Positions 57,151 to 64,000 of a stretch of DNA of 64,000 bases are shown here, one piece after another (positions within the stretch are counted from its first letter, which is position 1; each line of letters starts with the position of its first letter). A model generated the notes under the pieces. It had not been told where the DNA came from, made no database searches, and saw only the letters and a list, made by a program, of their open reading frames with translations. The DNA is taken from the NCBI GenBank assembly GCA_964343835.1, contig CAYFKR010000004.1:124001-188000 (forward strand). Direction: 5' to 3'. Source of the DNA: CALEMW01 sp964343835 (GTDB lineage: Bacteria > Krumholzibacteriota > Krumholzibacteriia > LZORAL124-64-63). Both the position numbers and the translations under genes were made by a program.

Positions 57151-58107
57151 TCAGAACCCCGCCACGATCTGCATCAGCACCTCGTCGGGCACGCCGTTCA
57201 GGCCGAACGACCGCTCCAGCCGGACCTGGCTGCCCTCGGTCAGCGCACGACCCCAGCAGGCACTCACGCGTTCGGCGCACGCCTCTTCGCAGTATTCGTG
57301 CTGGAACGTGTCGTAGCGGACGGCGAGGTACTGGGTTGAGAAGTCCCATCCGGCCTGGGCGTACCAGCCGGCGTTGGCGATGCGCGAGCCGTCGATCTCG
57401 CGGATGCCGTGGCCCACGTACTCGCCCTTCATCGACAGGGGGCCGCCGTTCCACTGGGCGTCGACGCCCCAGAGGGTCATGGCTTCGTTGCCGGTGGCGT
57501 CGGAAAGGGACGCCGCCGAGCCGCCGAGCTCGAGGGTGGTTGCTGGAGTCCAGCCGAGCCGGCCGCCGGCGGCGCCCCCCGCCGTGTATTCGGGGATCTT
57601 CGTGTCCGCGGTCAGGTGGTCGCGGGGCATATCGTTGACGGCGAAGAACGTCGCGGTCCAGGCACCGCGCGAGGCGTTCACCTGGGCGCCCATCTCGTTC
57701 CAGCCGGCATGGGTCATGTCGGTGGCGAAGGGGGCGGTGACCATCTTGCGGTCGGGGGAGGGATACACCCTCCAGTCGATGCCGAAGGGCACGTCGAACA
57801 GACCCACCGAGAGGTCCGCGCTCCAGGCGTCGGAGTCGGCGAGGGGGAATCCCACGGTCAGGGCGCCCAGGCCGAAGGCCTCGGCGTCGGGGTCGTAGGC
57901 CACGGCCACCTCGACGGCCACGCCGCCGTCGATCTCGGCCGCGAGGTCGATCTCGGCCTGGCCCACCGACACCCGGCCGTCGCCGCCGTCGCGGTCGGGG
58001 ACCACGAGGTAGTCGGTGAAGCCGCTGATCTCCACGCCGTCGGTCTGGGCCATGACCGGGATCGCCAGGGCCGCAGTCGTCATGATGATCGTCGTGATAC
58101 GGAACAT
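57151..58107 (-). CDS. Porin-like outer-membrane protein
   Basis: 318 aa. Signal peptide MFRITTIIMTTAALAIPVMA, then alternating amphipathic strands with Gly and aromatic girdles (ISGFTDYLVVPDR, VEVAVAYDPDAEAFG, LSVGLFDVPFGIDW, GWYAQAGWDFSTQYLAVRYD) and a terminal strand ending MQIVAGF. The sequence FDVPFGIDWRVYPSPDRKMV recalls short phosphate-selective or DcaP-like porins. A Cys pair (CEEAC) occurs in the last third. Nine bases after the chemoreceptor gene, so probably co-transcribed with it. Substrate unknown. Confidence 0.72.
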   Translation of the reverse strand: MFRITTIIMTTAALAIPVMAQTDGVEISGFTDYLVVPDRDGGDGRVSVGQAEIDLAAEIDGGVAVEVAVAYDPDAEAFGLGALTVGFPLADSDAWSADLSVGLFDVPFGIDWRVYPSPDRKMVTAPFATDMTHAGWNEMGAQVNASRGAWTATFFAVNDMPRDHLTADTKIPEYTAGGAAGGRLGWTPATTLELGGSAASLSDATGNEAMTLWGVDAQWNGGPLSMKGEYVGHGIREIDGSRIANAGWYAQAGWDFSTQYLAVRYDTFQHEYCEEACAERVSACWGRALTEGSQVRLERSFGLNGVPDEVLMQIVAGF

Positions 58108-58116
58108 GATCGTCTC

Positions 58117-59769
58117 CTATCGATCGGCCCGGTCCGAGATGAGCTCCACGAGCTCCCGGACGGACTCCTTCATGTCGTCGGCCCGGTCGGCCAGCCCCTG
58201 GCTGGACGACGCGGACTGCTGGGACGTGGCCGCGAACTGCTGCGTGACCAGGTCGATCTCCTGCACGCCGCGGGAGATCAGGGTGATGCCGTCGGCCTGC
58301 TCCCTGGAGGCGCGGGCGATGGCCTGGACGTCGCTGGCGACGGCGTCGGACTTCAGGACGATGGCCTCGATGCTCTCATGGGCGCGCTTCACGTAATCCT
58401 CGCCCCGGTCGGCCAGCTCCACGCTGCCTGCGATGAGGTCGGCCGTGTCCTTGGCGGCCACGGCGGACCGACCGGCCAGACTGCGGACCTCCTCGGCCAC
58501 CACGGCGAAGCCCTTGCCGTGCTCGCCGGCGCGGGCGGCTTCGACCGCCGCGTTCAGGGCCAGCAGGTTGGTCTGGAAGGCGATCTCCTCGATGGTGTTG
58601 ATGATGGCCGTCACCTGTTGGGAGGAGTCGCGGATCTCGCCCATGCTGCGCACCACGTCGTCCATGGAGGAGCGGGCGGCGTCCACGGCGCCGCGGACCT
58701 CGCCCATCATGCCTTCGGCGTTGCCGGCGCGTTGGGAGTTGTCGCCGGACTGGGCGGCCATCTCCTCGAGGGTGGCCGACGTCTGCTCGAGGCTGGCGGC
58801 TTGCTGCGACGCACCCGCGGCCAGCTTGTGGCTGCTGTCGGCGATGAAGCCTGAAGCCTGGGACACGTGGCCCGAGTGGTCGCCCAGGGCGCCGGTCAGA
58901 CGGTTGAGGACACCCATGACCTTCCTGGTGGTGAGGAGCCCGAGCCCGACGGCCGCCAGCATGCCGAGCACGATGGAGACGACGGTGGACGAGACGGCGG
59001 CGCCGAGGTTCGCATTGAGGCGCTCCTCCACGGGACGGACACGGTCGCTCGCGAATCGGTGGGTCAGCTCCTTGAGCTCCCCGGACAGGGCCGCGGCGCT
59101 GACGTCGAACTCGGCGCGGGCGGCCAGCAGGTCGTCCATGGCCAGGAAGACCGACAGGCCGTCCTGATGGAAAGCGGGGAACAGGTCGGCGATCTCGGGG
59201 AAGCTGGGATGGGCCCGGATTTCCTCGACGCCCTCGTCGAAGGCCTCGCGCTCGACGGGGTCGAGGGTGATCAGGATGTCGTTGAAGGCCATCACGCAGC
59301 CCCAGACCGTGTTGGTCAGGGCCACGTCGCCCAGCGCGTCGATCCGCTCGAGCAGGGGCTCCACGGCGGCGTCGGCCACTTCCATCCGGTCGCCGGGAAC
59401 CGTATGCAGGCGGATCGGGTCGACCATGGCCGTCTCGAATCCGTCCAGCAGCGCAGCGACATGGGCCGCGTCCTCGGGATCGGCGACGGCGGCGGGGATC
59501 TCCCTGCGGAGTTCACCGGCCCGGCTCTTCAGTTCAGCGATGCGGGCTTCGGGGTCCTCATCCTGGGACGGGTGGAGGACGGTCGTGGTCATCTCCAGGA
59601 CAGAGAGCTCCATCTCGTACAGGCGCTCCTCGGAGGGCAGGAGCTCGGCTGTGAACTCCCGACCGGCGCTCCGGGCCGAGTACGTCTGCCGGATGGACAC
59701 CCCGCCCAGGACGGTGAACAGTGCCGCCACCGTCAGGAAGGAGAAAAGGATTCGCTTGCTGATGCCCAT
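58117..59769 (-). CDS. Methyl-accepting chemotaxis protein without HAMP domain
   Basis: 550 aa. Transmembrane helix 1 is at about 5-28, a periplasmic four-helix-type sensor at 30-255, helix 2 at about 258-280, and the cytoplasmic signalling domain follows at once. The hairpin tip EIAFQTNLLALNAAVEAAR and GKGFAVVAEEVRSLAGRSA bind CheA and CheW. The HAMP linker usual after helix 2 is not visible. Methylation-helix glutamates occur in LEQTSATLEEMAAQ. Start at 59769 has GAGGA upstream. No che or flagellar genes are in the window. Confidence 0.9.
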   Translation of the reverse strand: MGISKRILFSFLTVAALFTVLGGVSIRQTYSARSAGREFTAELLPSEERLYEMELSVLEMTTTVLHPSQDEDPEARIAELKSRAGELRREIPAAVADPEDAAHVAALLDGFETAMVDPIRLHTVPGDRMEVADAAVEPLLERIDALGDVALTNTVWGCVMAFNDILITLDPVEREAFDEGVEEIRAHPSFPEIADLFPAFHQDGLSVFLAMDDLLAARAEFDVSAAALSGELKELTHRFASDRVRPVEERLNANLGAAVSSTVVSIVLGMLAAVGLGLLTTRKVMGVLNRLTGALGDHSGHVSQASGFIADSSHKLAAGASQQAASLEQTSATLEEMAAQSGDNSQRAGNAEGMMGEVRGAVDAARSSMDDVVRSMGEIRDSSQQVTAIINTIEEIAFQTNLLALNAAVEAARAGEHGKGFAVVAEEVRSLAGRSAVAAKDTADLIAGSVELADRGEDYVKRAHESIEAIVLKSDAVASDVQAIARASREQADGITLISRGVQEIDLVTQQFAATSQQSASSSQGLADRADDMKESVRELVELISDRADR

Positions 59770-60081
59770 GATTTCCTCGCATTGTTCGGTCGTTTCGATT
59801 GAACCCATCCCTCATCGGGGCGGCGCATCGATGCCTTGATGAAAAAAGACAAGAACACTCCTAATATTTAACCTGCAATCAATCAGTCGGTTACGACTGC
59901 TGTGGGCATGTTCGGCCGTGATTTGTGAGGGGTTGAGCGGTAATGCCTATGGAAATCGTGTGAATTGATCGGTGATAAAAGGGGCTGGCCCGAGCGTCCT
60001 GTGGAACGGGGCCCGAGCGCATGCTAGGTTGGGATGGGGCAAGGACGCCCTGTGAGATCACACGGAGAGGAGCCGGGAACC
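59770..60081. other. Divergent intergenic region, 312 bases, AT-richer than neighbours
   Basis: Holds the upstream regions of the chemoreceptor (minus) and LVIVD gene (plus). CAGTCG/CGACTG (about 59884-59900) is a 6-bp inverted repeat with a 4-base loop next to the AT-rich TAAATATTAG that may serve the minus strand. On the plus strand TGC with TAGGTT (60025-60030) is an extended -10. No small ORF or RNA gene is supported. Confidence 0.4.
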
Positions 60082-62220
60082 ATGATCCGAGCGGCCATCG
60101 TCATTCCGATCCTTCTTGCCGCCGTGATCGCCTCCGGCCAGACGGCAAGCGACGTCTCCCTCCTCGGCCGCTGGTCCAACGGCCCCTGCCGCGCCGTGGA
60201 CGCCCGCGACGGCCTGGCCGCCGTGGCCAATGGCCGCGTGCTGGACCTGCTTTCCGTTTCCCCCGACGGCGCCGTCGCGCCCCTGGGCCGGGCGGCCCTG
60301 GACGCCGACGTGGAAGGCGTGTCCCTGGACGATACCCTGGTGGCCGCGGCCTGCGGGACCGCCGGCGTCCGGTTGATCTCCGTGTCCGACCCCTCCGCAC
60401 CCCGCCTGCTGGGTTCCTGGTCCGGCGGCCATGCCGTCCATGATCTGGTGCTGGACGGCCGCTGGCTCTACGTGGCGGAAGACAGCACGGCCCTGCGGGT
60501 GCTGGACGTGATCGACGCGACGGCGCCGACGAGCGTGCACGGCCCGGCGTCCCTGGCGCGCAGGACGGCCATCGCCAAGGCCGGCGACGTGGTCTACGTG
60601 GGGGACACCGGCGGCGACCTCTTCGTCTACGACGTCTCCGATCCCCGGCATCCCGCCTTCACCGACTGGTACGGCGACTCCGGCGACGTCTTCGACATCG
60701 CCGTGGCCGGCGGCACCGCCTACCTCGCCCAGGGAGCGGTGGGCCTGGTGGCGGTGGATGTGAACGATCCCTGGAACATCTTCGACGTGGGCACGCTGTC
60801 CATCCCCGCCGGCTGGGCCCGTGGCGTGACGATCGTCGACGGTCATGCCTGGGTGGCGGCGGCCGGGGGAGGGCTGCGGGTGGTGGACCTTGCCGACCCG
60901 ACGGCCATGATCGAGGTCGGATCCCTGGCGACCGGCGGCTACGCCGGGGCGACCGCCTTCGCCGGCGGTGCGCTGCTGATGGCCGACTCCTGGCCCGGCG
61001 TCCGCGTGATCGACCCGGCCGATCCGGCGGCCCCGCTCCTGACGGCCACGGCCCTGACCCGGGCCGAGGCCTGCCGCACCGCTTCGCTGGACCCGTACGT
61101 GGCGGTGGTGGACCGGAGCGTCGGCCTGCGCATGCTGACCCTGGCCCATTCCAACGTGCCCCGCGAGGTGGGCCGCCTGGACCTGGCCCGCGCCCGCGAC
61201 GTGGCCCTGATCGACGGCCTCGCCGCCGTGGCCCGCGATCAGGACGGCGTGACCCTCGTGGGCCTCGACGACCCCGCCTCACCCGTGGAACTGGCCACCA
61301 TCGACACCGACGGTCTGGCCCGCGCCGCCGCCCTCGGTCGTGACCGCCTCTGGCTCGCCGACGGCGACGGCGGCCTCCGCATCTACGACCTGACCGACCC
61401 GGGCGCCCCCGTGCAGGAGGCCCACCTGGCCGTGGGCTCGGACCTGCTGGACGTGGCGCTGGCCGGGGACCTGGTGGTGCTGCTGGATGCCAGCGACGGG
61501 CTGGTGGTGGTGGACGCCGCCGACCCCGCCCTGCCCCAGCCCGTGGGGCTGCTGGACCTGGACGGGGAGATGCACGCCGTGGCGGTGGACGACACCGTCG
61601 TGTGCGTGGCGGCAGGCAGCGGCGGACTGCGCGTGGTGTCCCTGGCCGAGCCCGGCGATCCCGTGGAGCTGACGTCGGTGCCCACCGGCCAGCCCGCCGT
61701 GGACGTGGCCCTGGCCTCCGGATTCGCAGCAGTGGCGGCGGGAGCGCGCGGTGTGCGCATGGTCGATATCACCGACCCGGGCGGCGCCCATGAGACGGGC
61801 TGGTACGAGACCCAGGGAGCCGCCGGCGTGTCGTGCTACTGGCGCCGTATCGTGCTCGCCGACGGCTTCGACGGCGTGGCCGTGCTGCACAACGACCTCA
61901 TCGTTCCCCTCGAGCCGCGGCCCGACGACCCGGCTCCGACCCCGATCCGGCTCCTCGCAGCCCCGGTCCCGAACCCCGCCAACCCCGGCACGACCCTCCG
62001 CTTCTCCCTGGAGCGCGGCGGCCCGGCGACCCTCGCCGTCCACGACCTTCGCGGCCGCCTCGTACGCACCCTCCACCACGGTCCGTTGCCGGCCGGCGAC
62101 CACGTCCGTACGTGGAACGGCCGCGACGCCGCCGGCCGCGACGCCGCCTCGGGCGTCTACCTGGTGCGCCTGACGACGGACGGCGCCGTGGAGCGGCGCC
62201 GTCTCGTGCTCGTCCGGTGA
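60082..62220 (+). CDS. Secreted LVIVD-repeat beta-propeller protein with FlgD-like C-terminal domain (paralogue)
   Basis: 712 aa, start at 60082 in preference to 60034 because the signal peptide MIRAAIVIPILLAAVIASGQ begins there. At least ten LVIVD-type repeats follow (GTAGVRLISVSDPSAPRLLG, GDLFVYDVSDPRHPAFTDW, GGLRVVDLADPTAMIEVGSL, GGLRIYDLTDPGAPVQEA, GGLRVVSLAEPGDPVELTS). The C-terminal 80 residues are FlgD-like: PVPNPANPGTTLRFSLERG, LAVHDLRGRLVRTLHHG, ASGVYLVRLTTDG. Same architecture as 53162-55663. Probably displayed on the cell surface. Confidence 0.82.
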   Translation: MIRAAIVIPILLAAVIASGQTASDVSLLGRWSNGPCRAVDARDGLAAVANGRVLDLLSVSPDGAVAPLGRAALDADVEGVSLDDTLVAAACGTAGVRLISVSDPSAPRLLGSWSGGHAVHDLVLDGRWLYVAEDSTALRVLDVIDATAPTSVHGPASLARRTAIAKAGDVVYVGDTGGDLFVYDVSDPRHPAFTDWYGDSGDVFDIAVAGGTAYLAQGAVGLVAVDVNDPWNIFDVGTLSIPAGWARGVTIVDGHAWVAAAGGGLRVVDLADPTAMIEVGSLATGGYAGATAFAGGALLMADSWPGVRVIDPADPAAPLLTATALTRAEACRTASLDPYVAVVDRSVGLRMLTLAHSNVPREVGRLDLARARDVALIDGLAAVARDQDGVTLVGLDDPASPVELATIDTDGLARAAALGRDRLWLADGDGGLRIYDLTDPGAPVQEAHLAVGSDLLDVALAGDLVVLLDASDGLVVVDAADPALPQPVGLLDLDGEMHAVAVDDTVVCVAAGSGGLRVVSLAEPGDPVELTSVPTGQPAVDVALASGFAAVAAGARGVRMVDITDPGGAHETGWYETQGAAGVSCYWRRIVLADGFDGVAVLHNDLIVPLEPRPDDPAPTPIRLLAAPVPNPANPGTTLRFSLERGGPATLAVHDLRGRLVRTLHHGPLPAGDHVRTWNGRDAAGRDAASGVYLVRLTTDGAVERRRLVLVR

Positions 62221-62233
62221 TGGCGGCGACGGG

Positions 62234-63232
62234 CTAGCTCTCCCGCCAGTCCTTCTCGCCTTCGGGCCGGTTGTCCAGGATCTCCTCGATGCGTTCCAGC
62301 ACGTCCGGCGTGAGTCGCTCGGCCACGTCCAGGGCCTTCATGTTCTCGTGCACCTGCTCCACGCGCGAGGCGCCGGTGATCACGGTGCTCACGTCGTCGT
62401 TGGCCAGGCACCAGGCGATGGCGAGCTGGGCCAGGGTGCAGTCGAGGTCCGCGGCCACGGGCTCGAGGCGGCGGGCGACGTCGATCTTCCGCTGCCCCTC
62501 GTCGCCCTCGATGATGGGCCGCAGCCACTGGTAGTTGGGCAGCGACAGGCGTGATCCCTCGGGCACGCCGTCGTTGTACTTGCCCGTGAGGATGCCGCTG
62601 GCCAGGGGCGACCAGATGGTGGTGCCCAGGCCGATCTCGTCGTAGAGGGGGGCGTACTCCGACTCCACGCGGTCGCGGCAGAGCATGTTGTACTGAGGCT
62701 GCTCCATGGTGGGCGGCGTGAGGTGCTCGCGGCGTGCGATGTCGTAGGCGCGGCGGATCTGGGCGGCGCTCCACTCGCTCGTGCCCCAGTACAGGGCCTT
62801 GCCCTGACGGATCACGTGATCCATGGCCCGCACCGTCTCCTCGATGGGAGTGTGGACGTCGGGACGGTGACAGAAGACCAGGTCCACGTAGTCGGTCTGC
62901 AGGCGCTGCAAGGCCTTGTTCGTGCCCTCGACGATGTGCTTGCGCGAGAGGCCGCGGTCGTTGGGCCCCTTGCCGCCCCAGAAGATCTTGGTGGAGATCA
63001 CCAGGTCGGAACGGGACCAGCCGGCCTTGCGGAAGGCCTCGCCCATGATGACCTCGGCCTGGCCCTGGGCGTAGGCTTCGGCGTTGTCGAAGAAGTTGCA
63101 GCCGGCGTCGTAGGCGGCGGTCATGGTCTCGAGGGCGGCATCGACGTCCATCTGGTCGCCGAACGTCACCCACGCCCCGAACGAAAGGGACGAGACCTTC
63201 AGGCCGGACTTGCCGAGAAACCGATACTCCAT
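62234..63232 (-). CDS. Aldo/keto reductase, Kv-beta (AKR6)-like
   Basis: 332-aa NADPH-dependent reductase. YRFLGKSGLKVSSLSFGAWV opens the barrel; FFDNAEAYAQGQAEVIMGEA holds the catalytic Asp and Tyr, VISTKIFWGGKGPNDRGLSR the Lys, VDLVFCHRPDVHTPIEET the His, and TTIWSPLASGILTGKYNDG plus STVITGASRVEQVHEN the cofactor end. The pattern matches potassium-channel beta-subunit-like AKRs common in bacteria. GGAGG precedes the start at 63232. Reduces aldehydes or ketones; specific substrate not predictable. Confidence 0.9.
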   Translation of the reverse strand: MEYRFLGKSGLKVSSLSFGAWVTFGDQMDVDAALETMTAAYDAGCNFFDNAEAYAQGQAEVIMGEAFRKAGWSRSDLVISTKIFWGGKGPNDRGLSRKHIVEGTNKALQRLQTDYVDLVFCHRPDVHTPIEETVRAMDHVIRQGKALYWGTSEWSAAQIRRAYDIARREHLTPPTMEQPQYNMLCRDRVESEYAPLYDEIGLGTTIWSPLASGILTGKYNDGVPEGSRLSLPNYQWLRPIIEGDEGQRKIDVARRLEPVAADLDCTLAQLAIAWCLANDDVSTVITGASRVEQVHENMKALDVAERLTPDVLERIEEILDNRPEGEKDWRES

Positions 63233-63254
63233 GGGAAGCCTCCGGGGGCGGGGG

Positions 63255-64000
63255 TCAGGCGCGGCGGATCTTGGTTCTCCACAGCGCGGACAGCAACAGG
63301 AACGAGAACAGGACGGCGGCCGCCACGGCGAACGATCCGTGGCCGCCGTGGTCATGACCGGTGACGGCGTCGGACAGCGCGAGGGGCCGCCCGCCCAGCC
63401 AGGCGTCCAGCAGCAGGCCCATGACCAGGCTCACCACCACCAGACCGCCCAGGTACACGCCGAAGGCCCGCCCGCCCAGCTCCTTGCGGAGCAGCAGCAG
63501 CGAGGCCGAGTTGGTGGCCGGGCCGGCCAGCAGGAACACCAGGGCCGCGCCGGGACTCACCCCGGCCGCGATCAGTCCCGCCGCCACCGGCGTGCTGCTG
63601 GTGGCGCACACGTACATGGGCACGCCCAGGCCGAGCATCACGGCGTAGGTGATCAGCCGCGAGCCGGTGACCGAGGCGATGTCGAGCTGGGGCAGCCAGG
63701 CCGTCAGGGCGGCGCCGGCCAGCAGGCCGAGGGCCAGGGTCGGCGCGATGTCGTCGAAGAACTTCACGAAGCCGTAGCGCAGGGCACGACGCCAGAAGGG
63801 GGCGTCGTCGTTCGGCTCATCGCAACCGCACTCGGGCTCGGCGGGCTCGGACGCGTAGCAGGTGGGTGCGGCCATCTCCAGGGGAGCCGGAGCGGGGGAA
63901 CAGCATCCGCCGCCGGGGGCGGCCATGGGCAGGGGTGCAGGCTTCGGCTCGGGCTTCTCGGCACGGTCCACGGCATCCACTGCCAGTCCCGTCGCCAGTC
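63255..64000 (-). CDS. SO_0444-type permease with Cys-rich linker, 5' end outside window
   Basis: The frame is open to the right edge (reading LATGLAVDAVDRAEK at the start of what is visible), so the N-terminal helices lie beyond 64000. A Cys- and Pro-rich linker (GGGCCSPAPAPLEMAA, PTCYASEP, PECGCDEPNDD) is followed by permease helices: PTLALGLLAGAALTAWLP, MLGLGVPMYVCATSSTPVAA, GLIAAGVSPGAALVFLLAGP, ATNSASLLLLRKELG, the hallmark of DUF318/SO_0444 permeases linked to metal or arsenic efflux. A His-rich loop (GHDHGGHG) near the end also suggests metal binding. Confidence 0.82.
   Translation of the reverse strand, partial: LATGLAVDAVDRAEKPEPKPAPLPMAAPGGGCCSPAPAPLEMAAPTCYASEPAEPECGCDEPNDDAPFWRRALRYGFVKFFDDIAPTLALGLLAGAALTAWLPQLDIASVTGSRLITYAVMLGLGVPMYVCATSSTPVAAGLIAAGVSPGAALVFLLAGPATNSASLLLLRKELGGRAFGVYLGGLVVVSLVMGLLLDAWLGGRPLALSDAVTGHDHGGHGSFAVAAAVLFSFLLLSALWRTKIRRA

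Noticed and set aside
1..64000. CRISPR array, insertion sequence or prophage
   Set aside because: No spaced direct repeats, transposase, integrase or phage structural genes were found by reading.

Overview
The window is about 70 percent GC and reads as a chromosomal contig from a draft or metagenome assembly; a 10-N gap sits inside ahcY at 30990-30999. It resembles the FCB-related, mostly uncultured phyla such as Krumholzibacteriota or Eisenbacteria. The grounds are two very similar secreted LVIVD-propeller proteins ending in FlgD/T9SS-like C-terminal domains (one with a PNPFNP motif), a TPR lipoprotein beginning CAKYNTYYNAK, outer-membrane barrel proteins (hence diderm), KorAB, EtfABD and a Gram-positive-style PyrR attenuator. 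The phylum is inferred; no rRNA is present. I saw no insertion sequence, prophage or CRISPR array. Nearly all long ORFs antisense to the genes listed are GC-driven shadows.

Layout. 1-492: 3' truncated glycosyltransferase. 691-3257: korAB. 3372-5233: dus and a LysM/TPR lipoprotein. 5230-11695: pyrimidine operon (promoter, PyrR-binding RNA, terminator, pyrR-pyrB-pyrC, TPR lipoprotein, pyrK-pyrD). 11689-17635 (minus): a probable operon of CoA-binding protein, two RMD-like SDRs, ugd, DegT aminotransferase and a HemC-like protein without the catalytic cysteine. 17820-29284: a respiratory electron-entry region (EtfD-like membrane Fe-S protein, NMO/FabK-like flavoprotein, SUMF1 lipoprotein, etfBA, then lpd-glcDE fusion-glcF). 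29362-31698: ArsR-methyltransferase regulator and ahcY behind a near-perfect palindromic operator. 31787-36098: barrel protein, add with a structured leader, UbiA family, DUF116 and TrmH family. 36307-40301: GT2-TPR protein, HAD-IG 5'-nucleotidase and a divergent type II GAPDH-like protein. 40376-46218: TPR protein, RsbU-type membrane phosphatase, LpdD-like protein and a CHAT-fold protein lacking its catalytic Cys. 46381-51756: tRNA-Leu, smpB, amidase, GerMN, murI, rph and a RdgB with a large insertion. 51805-53030: tRNA-Pro, -Arg, -His and ssb. 53162-64000: two LVIVD/FlgD proteins, nth, tRNA-Lys, a 132-aa orphan, a porin-like protein, a HAMP-less chemoreceptor, an aldo/keto reductase and a truncated permease.

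How the parts fit. The pyr operon makes dihydroorotate and oxidises it with an NAD-type PyrDK pair, under PyrR attenuation. ETF, its membrane oxidoreductase and a glycolate/lactate-oxidase-like pair look like a route from 2-hydroxyacids or acyl-CoAs into menaquinone. ArsR-methyltransferase, ahcY and add make a methyl-cycle and adenosine-salvage group. The tRNA and several protein promoters share a TTGACA-N17-TAGTTT type signal, often with TGC before the -10, which helps in finding other transcription starts here.
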